Of a stretch of DNA of 53,768 bases, positions 8,781 to 17,985 are shown piece by piece (position 1 is the first letter of the stretch; the number at the start of each line of letters is the position of its first letter). Location of the stretch: contig DASYDW010000078.1 of NCBI GenBank assembly GCA_036499395.1, positions 1 through 53,768 on the forward strand, given 5' to 3'. Position numbers and translations under genes: made by a program. Source of the stretch: Pirellulales bacterium. GTDB taxonomy: Bacteria > Planctomycetota > Planctomycetia > Pirellulales > JACPPG01. The notes beneath the pieces were generated by a model. That model was not told the origin of the DNA, ran no database searches, and was given only the letters and a program-made list of their open reading frames with translations.

Positions 8781-11480
8781 TCATCGGCGTGCGCTAGCGG
8801 GTTTAAGTTTGCGAAGCATTGAGGTGGTGATGCCTTGATCTGTGTTCTGGATCCCGGCCCACGGATCTTTTTTCAGTCGCAAGAGCCTTCCCGGAAGATT
8901 CTGAAGAGTGAAATGGTTCGAGGTGATTTTATTGCTCAGCTCGTCCCAGCTGATCGGCACACTTACGGGGGCGCCGGGTCGTGCGCGGGTGGAATAGGGG
9001 GCAATCGCCGTCGCTCCGCGATCGTTACGCAAATAATCGACAAAGATCTTCCCTTTGCGAGCAGCCTTACTCATAGTCGCGATATAGCGATCAGGTGCGG
9101 CCGCCACCAGAAAATCAGCCACAGCCCGGCAAAAGGCTTTTGCATCGTTCCAGCTTGTGCGTCTACGAATAGGCACAACGATATGAACTCCCTTGCCACC
9201 GGTCGTCTTAATAAACGACGTTAAATCGAGTTCCTTTAGCAGGAGCCGCACTTCTTTAGCCGCGGTGACCACCTGGGGCCAATTAACACTTGGATCGGGA
9301 TCGAGATCGAAAATGAGCCTGTCGGGTTTTTCGAATTGATCGGCTTGAGATCCCCAGAGATGGATTTCGAGCACGCCCATTTGCACAAGCGACACGAGAC
9401 CTTGAACATCGTAGAGTGCCAGGTAGTCCTCTGTTTTTGATTTCTCAGTTACTTTGAAACGTCGCAAATGCTCCGATGTCCCTTCGCCTGGATGCTTTTG
9501 AAAAAAGCACTTCTGAGCGCTTCCTGCCGGGCAACGCACAAGCGACAGCAAGCGATTTTCGACGTGCGGCAACATCCAATCGGCCACTTGCTCGTAATAG
9601 GTGGCGAGATCCCTTTTCGTAATGCCGTCCTCGGGGTAGAGAATCTTATCGGGGTGTGAAAGTCTCACGCCTGCCACTTCACCGTCGGTATTGGCGGATT
9701 TCTTGGCATGCAATAATGGGGACGCGGAACCTTTGGCTACAGTTTTTAATTCGGCCATGTGTTTGGCTTTTTTCGTTGATTTGATCGTAGGCGCCGAAAT
9801 GGGATCATCTCTGACGACATCTTTGGCTGCCTTATCCTCACGCAACCCTTGAAACGACGGATGCCGGAGCTGCCGCTCCTTGGTCCAATTTGAAAACTCA
9901 ATCTGCGCAACGAGCGAGGGTTTGACCCAGGTCACGCCACGCGCTTGCCCCGTGGTACCGGATAAATCGTAGAATGGTGATTTCGGCTGCGCGAGTTTCA
10001 CCAATTTCGCATGCAATGTGCCTAGCGTGCGTTCATCAAAACCAGTTCCTACACGCCCAGCATACTTAAGCTGTTGCTCATCGTCGTAGTAACCAATCGC
10101 TAGAGCGCCAAAGTTGCTTCGCGAGCCGCTCGGAACTGTAAAACCACCAATGACGAATTCTTCTCGAAGCGAGCATTTGATTTTTAACCAGTCGAGACCG
10201 CGACCAGGTGAATAGGGACGCCCCAAGCGTTTGGAGACGATGCCTTCAAGTCGCAGCCGCGATGCTTCGGCAAAACACTTAGGGCCGTTCCCCACGACAT
10301 GGTCGCTAAAATGGAGCAAGCCGTCCGAGCGGCTTGGAATAATCTGGGCGAGGAGCGACTTTCGATCCTCAATCGGGTTTTCGCGGAGATCAAAGCCATC
10401 GAGATAAAGAAGGTCGAAACAGTAGAACTGAAAGGGTGTCAAGCCTCCGGCCTGAAACGAATTCTGTAGGGCCTGAAAGCTGGTCGTTCCATCGGGCTGC
10501 ATGACGACGACTTCGCCGTCAAGGATCGCAGTCTTTAGCGGAAGGCCCGCGACAGCTTTTGCAAGGCTCGGAAACTTTGCTGTCCAGTCGCGACCGTTGC
10601 GGCTAATAAACCGCACCTTGCCCCCCTCAATACGGCAAAGCATGCGGTAGCCGTCAAACTTGATCTCGTGAATCCAATCATCTCCCTCGGGAGCATCCTT
10701 GGTGAGGGTCGCGAGTTGCACTGTAGGCGACGCCGGAATAGCCGCTCTCTTGCCTTTGACTGTCTTCAGCGCCTTCGCGACATCTGCTTTCTTGGCGACG
10801 GGCACTTTCTTCGAGGCGCCAGTGGCGGGGATCCCTTTCGGCGAGACTTTTTTCGCTGATCCTTTCTTGTGGCCGTTCTGTAAGACTTCGCCGTTTCGAC
10901 CCCATACCCGTTTCGCCTGCGTCGCGATCTCCTCGAGGTCACGGCCAGTCGTCACACTCATCGGTGATTCCTCCGTTACGTCGAGCGACGGATCAGCGAA
11001 TTCGTCTCGCTCCTTAAACAAAAACCAGTGCCGCGCATCATGGGCTCCGCGCCTGCCTCCTTTTCGCACGAGCATCCAGCCGCCTGCCAGCTTTTCACCG
11101 TGCAAGGTGAACTTCAGCCTTCCTTCGCGGTAGTCTTTCTTCGCATCGCCAACAGGCTCCCAGCTTCCTCGATCCCAGAGCATGACCGTTCCGCCGCCAT
11201 ATTCGCCAGGCGGGATAATGCCCTCAAAACCTCCATACTCCAGCGGATGATCTTCCACCTGCATCGCCAAGCGTTTTGTCGCCGGGTCCAGCGACGGGCC
11301 CTTCGGCACAGCCCAACTCTTTAGGACACCGTCGAGTTCGAGCCTGAAGTCGTAGTGCAAATGCGAGGCGGCGTGCTTTTGAATCACAAAGCTGAGTTTC
11401 TTGTGGGAAGAGACTCGCCCGCCACGAGGCTCGGCGGTCATTTGAAAATCGCGTTTCTTTCGGTACTCAAGCAGTCCCAT
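8781..11480 (-). CDS. ligD: Multidomain NHEJ DNA ligase LigD
   Basis: An 899-residue LigD with the order 3'-phosphoesterase, ligase, polymerase. The phosphoesterase (1-165) shows HLHYDFRLELDG, WAVPKGPS and HPLEYGGFEG. A low-complexity linker follows, then the ligase with adenylated Lys274 in EIKFDGYR and an OB fold. The primase-polymerase domain (from about 605) has metal-binding Asp725/Asp727 in FDLDPD and Asp815 in FVDYL. I start at 11480 (MGLLEYRKKRDF), where homology begins; the frame is open 23 codons further without recognisable sequence. First gene of the ligD-ku-polX operon, repairing double-strand breaks in non-replicating cells. Confidence 0.96.
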   Translation of the reverse strand: MGLLEYRKKRDFQMTAEPRGGRVSSHKKLSFVIQKHAASHLHYDFRLELDGVLKSWAVPKGPSLDPATKRLAMQVEDHPLEYGGFEGIIPPGEYGGGTVMLWDRGSWEPVGDAKKDYREGRLKFTLHGEKLAGGWMLVRKGGRRGAHDARHWFLFKERDEFADPSLDVTEESPMSVTTGRDLEEIATQAKRVWGRNGEVLQNGHKKGSAKKVSPKGIPATGASKKVPVAKKADVAKALKTVKGKRAAIPASPTVQLATLTKDAPEGDDWIHEIKFDGYRMLCRIEGGKVRFISRNGRDWTAKFPSLAKAVAGLPLKTAILDGEVVVMQPDGTTSFQALQNSFQAGGLTPFQFYCFDLLYLDGFDLRENPIEDRKSLLAQIIPSRSDGLLHFSDHVVGNGPKCFAEASRLRLEGIVSKRLGRPYSPGRGLDWLKIKCSLREEFVIGGFTVPSGSRSNFGALAIGYYDDEQQLKYAGRVGTGFDERTLGTLHAKLVKLAQPKSPFYDLSGTTGQARGVTWVKPSLVAQIEFSNWTKERQLRHPSFQGLREDKAAKDVVRDDPISAPTIKSTKKAKHMAELKTVAKGSASPLLHAKKSANTDGEVAGVRLSHPDKILYPEDGITKRDLATYYEQVADWMLPHVENRLLSLVRCPAGSAQKCFFQKHPGEGTSEHLRRFKVTEKSKTEDYLALYDVQGLVSLVQMGVLEIHLWGSQADQFEKPDRLIFDLDPDPSVNWPQVVTAAKEVRLLLKELDLTSFIKTTGGKGVHIVVPIRRRTSWNDAKAFCRAVADFLVAAAPDRYIATMSKAARKGKIFVDYLRNDRGATAIAPYSTRARPGAPVSVPISWDELSNKITSNHFTLQNLPGRLLRLKKDPWAGIQNTDQGITTSMLRKLKPASARR

Positions 11481-11641
11481 AGTTTTTGCGCGCCTGTGAA
11501 ACTTGGTCCGTGGAGGCGATAGGGGTAGGGAGCAAAGATCAGGCCGCAAGCTTTAGAAATTGCCCTAGGTGGTACGGCATTTGCCATCGCGAGGATATCT
11601 CCTTTGCAAACTGGCTCATCAAAAGTCCAAGGAGCTCCGCC

Positions 11642-11836
11642 ATGACTAAAAACGCAGCCCACAAACGCGAGCTCGTAGATACGGGCACAAAGCGCTACGT
11701 CCGACGAGATGACAAGGGCGAATTCCGCGAGGTCGACGATCAACACCGCTCGCTGTCGCAGGATCAACGAAAGAAGGCCAAAAACCAGGTCAAAGAAGGT
11801 CAAGGGGATAAAGGCGATCGAAAATCAAGTCGTTAG
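11642..11836 (+). CDS. Small conserved charged protein
   Basis: A 64-residue protein, MTKNAAHKRELVDTGTKRYV and onward, with RRDDKGEFREVDD, RSLSQDQRKKAKN and a GQGDKGDR tail. I recognise it as a widespread small stress-associated hypothetical family with an RYVRRDDKGxF core. The start is fixed by AAGGAG 7 bases before ATG 11642. It is divergent from ligD and lies 58 bp before the DUF892 gene, probably in one transcript with it. Confidence 0.78.
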   Translation: MTKNAAHKRELVDTGTKRYVRRDDKGEFREVDDQHRSLSQDQRKKAKNQVKEGQGDKGDRKSSR

Positions 11837-11894
11837 CCAGCTTGCAGACGACCAAACTGGCAGTCCAAAAACCATTGTTAAAGGGAAACGAACC

Positions 11895-12401
11895 ATGAAA
11901 TTAGGATCACTCGAAGACCTCTTCGTTCACGAACTCAAAGACCTGCTGAGTGCCGAAAAGCAGCTCGTCAAAGCCTTGCCAAAGATGGCTAAGGGGGCGA
12001 ATAGCGCGGCATTGCGGACCGCCTTTGAAGAGCATTTAGAGCAAACCAAGGGGCACGTCGATCGCTTGGAGAAGATTTTCTCGATCCTGGAGAAGGCTCC
12101 GCGAGCCGAGCACTGTAAGGCAATGGAGGGTCTCGTTCAGGAGGGGGCCGATCTTCTGGAGGAGGATGGGGCGCCGACGGTCAAGGACGCGGCACTCATC
12201 GGCGCTGCGCAGCGCGTCGAGCACTACGAAATCGCTGCTTATGGGACCACGCGAACCCTTGCGGAGCTCCTCAGCCAGGACGAAGCAGTTGAGCTTCTGC
12301 AGCAGACGCTGGATGAAGAAAAAGAAACCGATGAGAAATTGACCGAACTCGCGATGAGCGAAATCAACCCTGAAGCAGAGGCTTCGACGGATAAGGGCTA
12401 A
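11895..12401 (+). CDS. DUF892 (YciF-like) ferritin-like protein
   Basis: A 168-residue all-helical protein of the DUF892/YciF family. It starts with LEDLFVHELKDLLSAEKQL, then FEEHLEQTKGHVDRLEKIF, DAALIGAAQRVEHYEIAAYG and a final LLQQTLDEEKETDEKLTELA. Glu and His residues in these helices (ELKD, EEHLEQT, EHYE, EEKETDE) form the ferritin-like di-iron site. Family members are stress-induced. The start at 11895 follows AAGGGAAACG. A strong hairpin-T-run terminator follows at 12425. Confidence 0.93.
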   Translation: MKLGSLEDLFVHELKDLLSAEKQLVKALPKMAKGANSAALRTAFEEHLEQTKGHVDRLEKIFSILEKAPRAEHCKAMEGLVQEGADLLEEDGAPTVKDAALIGAAQRVEHYEIAAYGTTRTLAELLSQDEAVELLQQTLDEEKETDEKLTELAMSEINPEAEASTDKG

Positions 12402-12424
12402 GTCGTTACGGCAAGGTCAACCGT

Positions 12425-12467
12425 GAAGCGTGGCGACGTCTTCCGATGTCGCTACGCTTCTCTTTTT
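12425..12467 (+). terminator. Rho-independent terminator after the DUF892 gene
   Basis: GAAGCGTGGCGAC (12425-12437) pairs with GTCGCTACGCTTC (12448-12460), twelve pairs around one mismatch, and is followed by TCTTTTT. It lies 24 bp after the DUF892 stop codon. Confidence 0.88.
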
Positions 12468-12528
12468 GGCGGTCTCGATCGATTGAGGACAATCAGTACG
12501 CCAGCAGCTTTTTTCGAGACTATCAGGA

Positions 12529-13149
12529 ATGACCAAAAGCCACGACACGCTGTACGGCAATGTTCCCGATAAGTCGCCGGTGGTCTTACTACTGATCGAC
12601 GTCATCAATGACCTCGACTTTTCAGATAGCCAGGAGCTTCTGCGCTTTGCACTGCCGATGGCTAAGCGCTTAGCGAGTCTTAAGGAGCGAGCTAAAAAGC
12701 ATGAATGCGCCGTCATTTACGTGAACGATAACTTTGGTCGCTGGCGGTCGGATTTCAAAAGTCAGGTGCAGCACTGCCTCAATGACGATGTGCCGGGCCG
12801 GAAGCTGGCCGAACTCTTGTGCCCTGCGGAGGACGATTACTTTGTGCTTAAGCCAGCGCATTCGGGCTTCTATTCGACAACTCTTGAAATCTTGCTCAAG
12901 CACCTAGAGGCCCATACTTTGATCCTCACGGGGATCGCCACCAATTTGTGCGTGCTTTTTACCGCCAATGATGCGTTTTTGAGAGGCTACCACGTATGTG
13001 TGCCTCGGGACTGTGTCGCTGCGAATTCTGAGAGGTTGTCGCGAGACTGCTTGGAGCAAATGCGGACGTCGCTTAAGGCGGAAGTGCACGATTCGGGAGC
13101 ACTCCCTTGGGCAAAATGGAAAAGAACAAAACCTAGTCATGACGGATAA
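12529..13149 (+). CDS. Isochorismatase-family cysteine hydrolase
   Basis: A 206-residue cysteine hydrolase. The triad is visible as Asp24 in LLIDVIND, Lys108 in VLKPAHSGFY and Cys141 in IATNLCVLFTA. The family covers isochorismatase, nicotinamidase and carbamoyl hydrolases. Nothing here fixes the substrate, although the short length and TNLCV motif point to the generic isochorismatase-like branch. It sits 76 bp upstream of the PLP decarboxylase gene and may be co-transcribed. Confidence 0.9.
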   Translation: MTKSHDTLYGNVPDKSPVVLLLIDVINDLDFSDSQELLRFALPMAKRLASLKERAKKHECAVIYVNDNFGRWRSDFKSQVQHCLNDDVPGRKLAELLCPAEDDYFVLKPAHSGFYSTTLEILLKHLEAHTLILTGIATNLCVLFTANDAFLRGYHVCVPRDCVAANSERLSRDCLEQMRTSLKAEVHDSGALPWAKWKRTKPSHDG

Positions 13150-13225
13150 GCCAAACACCGCAGGCGAGGCTCGCCGATGTCTATTTGCGGTGCTGACAGG
13201 TTCTTGAGCCAATAAGGATTGCGTC

Positions 13226-14689
13226 ATGAAGGGCGATCAGAAGAAAGCTCCCATTTTGGAGGCAATCGAGAGCTACCATCGATCCGGGCCACTTCCTTTT
13301 CGGGTTCCAGGCCATAAGCTCGGCGAAGCTGTCGACGACCCCACAGCGTCAATACTTCCTCGTGTGATGTTCCGGGCAGATATTCCACCGCTTGACGGCT
13401 TAGATGACCGAAGGGAATCAAAAGAGGTTCAGAAAAGGGCCGAGGCCTTAGCAGCTGAATTGATTGGCGCTGACACTTGCCATTTCTCCGTGAATGGCAG
13501 TTCCTTGAGCGCACACGTCATGGTGCTCGCAGTGGCTGCTCCAGGCGATAAAGTGCTGATCGCCCGGAATACGCATCGCTCAATGATCGCAGCCGCGATC
13601 ATCGCCAATGTGCAGCCCATCTTTTTGACGCCGGACTATGATGCCAAGTGGGATCTAGAGCACGGGGTATCGCCTGCGGAGCTTGAGCAGGGATGGCAAA
13701 AGCATCCGGATGCCAAAGGAGCTATCGTCGTAAATCCTAGCTACTTCGGTGTCAGCGCCGATCTAAAACGACTTGCCGACATTAGCCACAAAAACAAACG
13801 TCCCCTCCTCGTAGATGAGGCGTGGGGGGCTCATTTGCCGTTTCATCCGTCATTTCCCGCTTCGGCCATGGCGTCAGGCGCTGATCTGTCATGCAATAGC
13901 TACCACAAGACAATGACAGCGCTCGGACAGGCCTCCATCGTGAATCGACAAGGCACTTTGATTCCAGATGACCGCTTTAAACTTGTCTTCGATCTTTTTC
14001 AGACTACCAGCCCGTCCTCTTTAATCATGGGCTCAATCGATGGGTCGCGGCGGCTCATGGCCACGCATGGCCAAGAACTGTGGGGTAAGGTCGTCGATTT
14101 GGCAGCGGCGGTCCGTGCGGAGCTAGAGGGCTTCAATGGCCTCCGGGTATTGCGCGCGGAGGACCTGCTCAGCCCAGGTGCGATCTCACTTGATCCGATC
14201 AAGTTGACCTTCGACGTCACCGAATTAGGCATCACGGGATTTGAAGCGTGCGATTGGCTCCTCAAAAATCATCACCTGCGACTCGAACTTTCAGACCATC
14301 GGCACCTGATTGCATTACTGACGACGGCCGACGATGCCGGAACCGTGGCGCGGCTAATTGCTGGCATGCGAGAATTGACGAAAGCTCCACGAAACCTCAG
14401 GCTAACTCGAAGGCCAACGTTTCCGTTGGCCAAGGATCTCTACGCAGAGCTTGTCATGACACCTGCTGAGGCGCTCTTTGGAAAAACAACACATGTCCCA
14501 TTGCGGTCAGCTACCGGCCGCATTGTGGCTGAGACCGTGTCACCGTATCCGCCCGGGATACCACGTCTAGTGCCAGGCGAACGCATCACAGAAGCGATTG
14601 TCGAATTCCTCGAACTTGGCGTCAAAGAAGGGATGTTTGTCGAGGACGCCTCGGATCCAACGCTCGCCACACTTAGAGTGGTTGCGTGA
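13226..14689 (+). CDS. Orn/Lys/Arg-type PLP-dependent decarboxylase
   Basis: A 487-residue fold-type I decarboxylase of the short Orn/Lys/Arg class (SpeA/Cad-like of Gram-positive type). It has RVPGHKLG at 26-33, the aromatic-stacking NGSS and NTHRSM blocks, Asp197 in VDEAWGAHLPFHP, and the PLP-binding Lys228 in CNSYHKTM. A C-terminal domain follows with YPPGIPRLVPGE. It would make a polyamine or agmatine from a basic amino acid; the exact substrate is not decided by the sequence. The start at 13226 fits the family, with weak ribosome binding. Confidence 0.93.
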   Translation: MKGDQKKAPILEAIESYHRSGPLPFRVPGHKLGEAVDDPTASILPRVMFRADIPPLDGLDDRRESKEVQKRAEALAAELIGADTCHFSVNGSSLSAHVMVLAVAAPGDKVLIARNTHRSMIAAAIIANVQPIFLTPDYDAKWDLEHGVSPAELEQGWQKHPDAKGAIVVNPSYFGVSADLKRLADISHKNKRPLLVDEAWGAHLPFHPSFPASAMASGADLSCNSYHKTMTALGQASIVNRQGTLIPDDRFKLVFDLFQTTSPSSLIMGSIDGSRRLMATHGQELWGKVVDLAAAVRAELEGFNGLRVLRAEDLLSPGAISLDPIKLTFDVTELGITGFEACDWLLKNHHLRLELSDHRHLIALLTTADDAGTVARLIAGMRELTKAPRNLRLTRRPTFPLAKDLYAELVMTPAEALFGKTTHVPLRSATGRIVAETVSPYPPGIPRLVPGERITEAIVEFLELGVKEGMFVEDASDPTLATLRVVA

Positions 14690-14764
14690 TACAACCAGTG
14701 CGACTTAGAGCACCTTTTGAACTAGCAACGTGCAAGTGTGGCTCGCGCTTGCTTGGATGATACG

Positions 14765-15361
14765 ATGACAACTTCGTTCGAATATTGCTATCAAGCTATT
14801 GGCGAATGGGCTGTTGCTCACGGCATTCAGGTCAGAGAGGAGGCGCTGCCGCCGGGTAAGGCTGGCGAGTTTGATGGAATCCTTGTCAGAATGAATCGCG
14901 CGTACGACGCGGAGGAGCGAAGCTACTACCTAGCCCATGCTCTTGGCAGCATCATCCTGTGGAGTCTGAACAAAACCGACGTTGCGCAGTTGTTCATCGA
15001 TTTACGCGACGCCAAAACCGAGAAGGCTATTAACCCAATCAGATTCGAAGCGGCTCTCGGCAGGTATCGTGATTTCGAGATCGCAGCGTCGGAGCTTGCG
15101 GTCTCGCTGCTCAATCAACTTGGGCAGTGCGATAAAGTGCCGCGATACACGAATTTTATGTGGGCCGACTTAGGAGCTATGACCGAGTTTCACCGAACGG
15201 ACACGGCCCCCGTATGGAGCACGTTTCTCGAGCGGTGGAATAGTGACGTAGCTAGCGGAAGACGACAGGTTATGCCGTTTGGCCCGAAGGCTATTCCGCC
15301 ATTTCAACCGCTACATATCGAACGACAAGAAATCCTGCAGCGTCAGCCTAGTGATCCTTAA
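14765..15361 (+). CDS. Conserved hypothetical protein
   Basis: A 198-residue soluble protein from ATG 14765 (MTTSFEYCYQAIGEWAVAHG). The central ILVRMNRAYDAEERSYYLAHALGSIILW is laid out like the segment around the metal site of ImmA/IrrE peptidases, but the HExxH is absent, so any link would be to a degenerate member. The frame is open nine codons upstream to a GTG. It lies 75 bp after the decarboxylase on the same strand. I do not recognise a function. Confidence 0.65.
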   Translation: MTTSFEYCYQAIGEWAVAHGIQVREEALPPGKAGEFDGILVRMNRAYDAEERSYYLAHALGSIILWSLNKTDVAQLFIDLRDAKTEKAINPIRFEAALGRYRDFEIAASELAVSLLNQLGQCDKVPRYTNFMWADLGAMTEFHRTDTAPVWSTFLERWNSDVASGRRQVMPFGPKAIPPFQPLHIERQEILQRQPSDP

Positions 15362-15376
15362 TCGCGATATAGCCAT

Positions 15377-15685
15377 TCAAAGCTTCCACACCTTCTGCGC
15401 CCGGATCACAATCTCTTCCTGCCGAAATAGCTCTTCCAAGGACTTTCGGTAATCGCTCCACCAATCCCGGTCGAGATCGTCGGTCAAGACCTCGTACACG
15501 ACCAAGTCGTCTTTTTTCACATGGCCCTCATCGTCTTGCCAGGCGCCATTCGCCGGAGCTCGGAGGTATGCAGTGAGCCCACCGAATCGCTCGGTCAAGG
15601 TCGTCGAGACTTGATCGAAGCTGGCACGCGGGAATGGTACGCCAGCGTTACTTCGAAGTGGGAGAAACACCTGAATGGAAAACAT
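15377..15685 (-). CDS. Small conserved hypothetical protein coupled to DUF1003 gene
   Basis: A 102-residue protein, MFSIQVFLPLRSNAGVPFP onward, with FGGLTAYLRAPANGAW and a C-terminal YEVLTDDLDRDWWSDYRKSLEELFRQEEIVIRAQ. This ferredoxin-like, family-wide pattern is common in unnamed bacterial proteins. The start at 15685 lies one base after the DUF1003 stop codon, so the two are translationally coupled. No catalytic motif is seen. Confidence 0.75.
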   Translation of the reverse strand: MFSIQVFLPLRSNAGVPFPRASFDQVSTTLTERFGGLTAYLRAPANGAWQDDEGHVKKDDLVVYEVLTDDLDRDWWSDYRKSLEELFRQEEIVIRAQKVWKL

Positions 15686-15686
15686 G

Positions 15687-16265
15687 CTATTTCTGTGGGG
15701 GTTCAGGGGCATTTGCTTCTTCGATTTGCTGAGCCACTACCTCAGCAGGAGTGTCCTGCTCCAAACTCGTATTTCCCTCGTGCGAAGCGATTCCAGCCTT
15801 TTCGCAAAGCTTTCGCACCATGCGTAGCAGCTCTGTATTCTCTTGCTCGGCTAGTAGATTGATCTGCAGATCAAGGCGATTTCTTTTCTCCGCAAGCCGA
15901 GCTTGTCGATTCTGGCTCATCATGATGACCGGAGTCGCGAATGCGGCTTGAAACGACAAGGCGAGATTCAGCAAGATGAACGGATAAGGATCCCAATGAT
16001 AAGACCAGGCTAGGATGTTGAAGACCATCCAGACCAGCAACAAAAATGACTGGATTGCAATAAAAGTCCAACTGCCCACAATCGCTGCAAAACGGTCGGC
16101 CAGGCGTTCCCCCAAGGTGCGACTTGCCTCGGCATCCTTCTCCATGCGGGCAATTGCCTCGATGTTCCGTTGCGTTATCTCTGTTACTGGCGTACCGCTT
16201 GCCTCAGCAGTGCTTTCAATACTGCGTTGCAGGAGGTCATTTTGAAACCGATCCACGCTCGCCAT
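15687..16265 (-). CDS. DUF1003 membrane protein
   Basis: A 192-residue DUF1003 protein. The N-terminal 60 residues are soluble. Two membrane helices follow (about 63-83 and 96-115), joined by the typical NILAWSYHWDPYPFILLNLALSFQAAFATPVIMMSQNRQA segment, then a charged helix and an acidic tail. The family's role is unknown. It is the upstream gene of a two-gene minus-strand unit. Confidence 0.92.
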   Translation of the reverse strand: MASVDRFQNDLLQRSIESTAEASGTPVTEITQRNIEAIARMEKDAEASRTLGERLADRFAAIVGSWTFIAIQSFLLLVWMVFNILAWSYHWDPYPFILLNLALSFQAAFATPVIMMSQNRQARLAEKRNRLDLQINLLAEQENTELLRMVRKLCEKAGIASHEGNTSLEQDTPAEVVAQQIEEANAPEPPQK

Positions 16266-16298
16266 CCTTTCGTGACGACAAGCCCCGGTCAGTGATCA

Positions 16299-17030
16299 CT
16301 ACCCCTGAGCCGTCAAGTCGGCCAGTCGCTTTGCGTCCTGGGGTGCAGCTGTCTTTTGGTCATTGTCGAAATAGCAATAGACCGAGAGTCGTTTCTGCCG
16401 CCAATCGGCAATCGATTCGGCCCAACGATGCAACGCAGACTCTGAATAACGGTCTTTGTACTGCCCGGTGGGGCCGTGGCCCCGGATATAGACGTGTTTG
16501 GCAGTCACCTCCCAGGGTACTGGCGCATCATGGTGATCTGAGATGCACAAGGCGATATTGTGATCACCCAGGAGTTCAAAAATGGAAGGCGTGTACCAGC
16601 TCGCATCACGAAACTCAAACGCATAGAGCCGTTTCTTCCGCAGCATTGTGAGAAACGAGGCCAGCCTCTCCCGGTCCATTTTGAACTGAGGCGGCAACTG
16701 AAAAAGGATCGGGCCGGTTTTTGGGCCCAGTACTTCGAGTCGCGTTTCCAGAAGATCCAGGCTATTGCGACATTTGTCGCTCAATCGCTTCCAGTGCGTG
16801 ATGAACTTCGATGCTTTCCACGCGAATACGAACTCGTCTGGGGTTTGATCCCGCCAGGCTTGCACTGCATCGAGTGTTGGAGTCCGGTAGAAGGATCCAT
16901 TGATTTCAGTACTTCGGAATTGCGTCGCGTACCAACCGAACCAACGTTTTACGGGTATGTCGCTGGGGAAGAACGAACCGCGCCAATCCTTGTACGTCCA
17001 GCCAGATGTACCGATGAAAACTGCGCACAT
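16299..17030 (-). CDS. DUF72 (YecE-like) TIM-barrel protein, second copy
   Basis: A 243-residue DUF72 protein with the canonical order FIGTSGWTYKDWRG, STEINGSFYRTP, FVFAWKASKFITHWKRL, LGPKTGPILFQLPPQFK, FEFRDASWY, YIRGHGPTGQYKDRYS and CYFDNDQKTAAPQDAKRL. It is closer to the family consensus than the copy at 145-900. It is read leftward and ends 33 bp before the DUF1003 gene, so the three genes may share one transcript. Confidence 0.93.
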   Translation of the reverse strand: MCAVFIGTSGWTYKDWRGSFFPSDIPVKRWFGWYATQFRSTEINGSFYRTPTLDAVQAWRDQTPDEFVFAWKASKFITHWKRLSDKCRNSLDLLETRLEVLGPKTGPILFQLPPQFKMDRERLASFLTMLRKKRLYAFEFRDASWYTPSIFELLGDHNIALCISDHHDAPVPWEVTAKHVYIRGHGPTGQYKDRYSESALHRWAESIADWRQKRLSVYCYFDNDQKTAAPQDAKRLADLTAQG

Positions 17031-17068
17031 TGGAAGTAGGGAACACGTTATGCTGCTAAGGAGCCCTT

Positions 17069-17704
17069 ATGGACAATCTCTCAAAGCCCAATCGGATTTT
17101 TCTTCTGTCGCCTGCAAGCTGTGGTGGCAGGCGTGCAGAGATTCTTTTGCGCAAGGAAGCTGACTTCGACTTGGCGTTCCGTCTTCGCTCCCTGGGGGTC
17201 GCCCTCGGAGAGGCATTCAGTTTTTTAAGTGGACTCTACTTTCGTGGAAAAATGGCCTATGCCGCTCGTTTTGGTCGGACGGAACAGGGTCTACCAACCT
17301 CACTCGTGATCACCGCTGGTCGAGGCCTGCTGGCACCGGAAACGGCTATTCATTGCGAAGATCTTCAGGCCTTTGCTACGACTCCCATTGATCTGCGGGA
17401 GGCTTCATATCGCGAGCCGCTTCGCCGCGACGCTTTGAATCTTGCGACTAAGCTCGTTAGTAATTGCCAAGTGGTCTTGCTTGGAAGTATTGCGACGCCG
17501 AAATATCGCGAAGTGCTCGTCGATGTCTTTGGGGATCGCCTCTACTTTCCAGCTGAGTTTATTGGCCGAGGTGATATGAGCCGTGGCGGCTTGATGCTTC
17601 GTTGTGTCGACGCGGGACGGGAGCTTGATTATGTGCCTGTTTCGGGCGCAACTGTGCGAGGGAGTCGGCCCGAAAGACTTAAGCCTCGTTCAAAGTCTGA
17701 ATAG
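17069..17704 (+). CDS. Conserved hypothetical protein
   Basis: A 211-residue soluble protein starting MDNLSKPNRIFLLSPASCGG. Visible conserved-looking blocks are SPASCGGRRAEILL, RFGRTEQGLPTSLVITAGRGLL, PIDLREASYREPLRRDA, VVLLGSIATPKYREVL and YFPAEFIGRGDMSRGGLMLR. The last segments suggest an alpha/beta fold. I recall unnamed proteins of this pattern near DNA-repair loci but cannot name a family. It is divergent from the DUF72 gene. Confidence 0.72.
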   Translation: MDNLSKPNRIFLLSPASCGGRRAEILLRKEADFDLAFRLRSLGVALGEAFSFLSGLYFRGKMAYAARFGRTEQGLPTSLVITAGRGLLAPETAIHCEDLQAFATTPIDLREASYREPLRRDALNLATKLVSNCQVVLLGSIATPKYREVLVDVFGDRLYFPAEFIGRGDMSRGGLMLRCVDAGRELDYVPVSGATVRGSRPERLKPRSKSE

Positions 17705-17780
17705 GCTAGGCGAACTCCTGCAAATTCGAGCGTGCCTTCAAACACAGCGGTCCGAGACATCGCAAGCGGTAGCTACTGCC

Positions 17781-17960
17781 TCACACCCGGCAAGCGAAAG
17801 GCGGGCCGACGATCTCCTCCAGCGTATGCTGACTTCTGGCCGCGAGGACAAGTTTCGCCCCGGCGTTCGCTGCTCCTTCTGCCGTCGCCAGACCAATGCC
17901 TGACGACGCCCCGGTAATAACGATGACTTGATCTTTTAGCTCTTCCAGTTTCAGGGACAT
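17781..17960 (-). pseudogene. Truncated short-chain dehydrogenase (N-terminal remnant)
   Basis: A 59-residue frame begins MSLKLEELKDQVIVITGASS and continues GIGLATAEGAANAGAKLVLAAR, the complete nucleotide-binding start of a classical SDR (TGxxxGIG). After HTLEEIVG it stops. The catalytic Ser-Tyr-Lys region is missing and the following DNA does not continue it. It ends next to the hypothetical gene at 17069-17704, so a deletion joined the two. It has an intact start region, so a short product may still be made, but it cannot be an enzyme. Confidence 0.85.
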
Positions 17961-17985
17961 GATTGCCCTCCAAAAGAAAACATTT

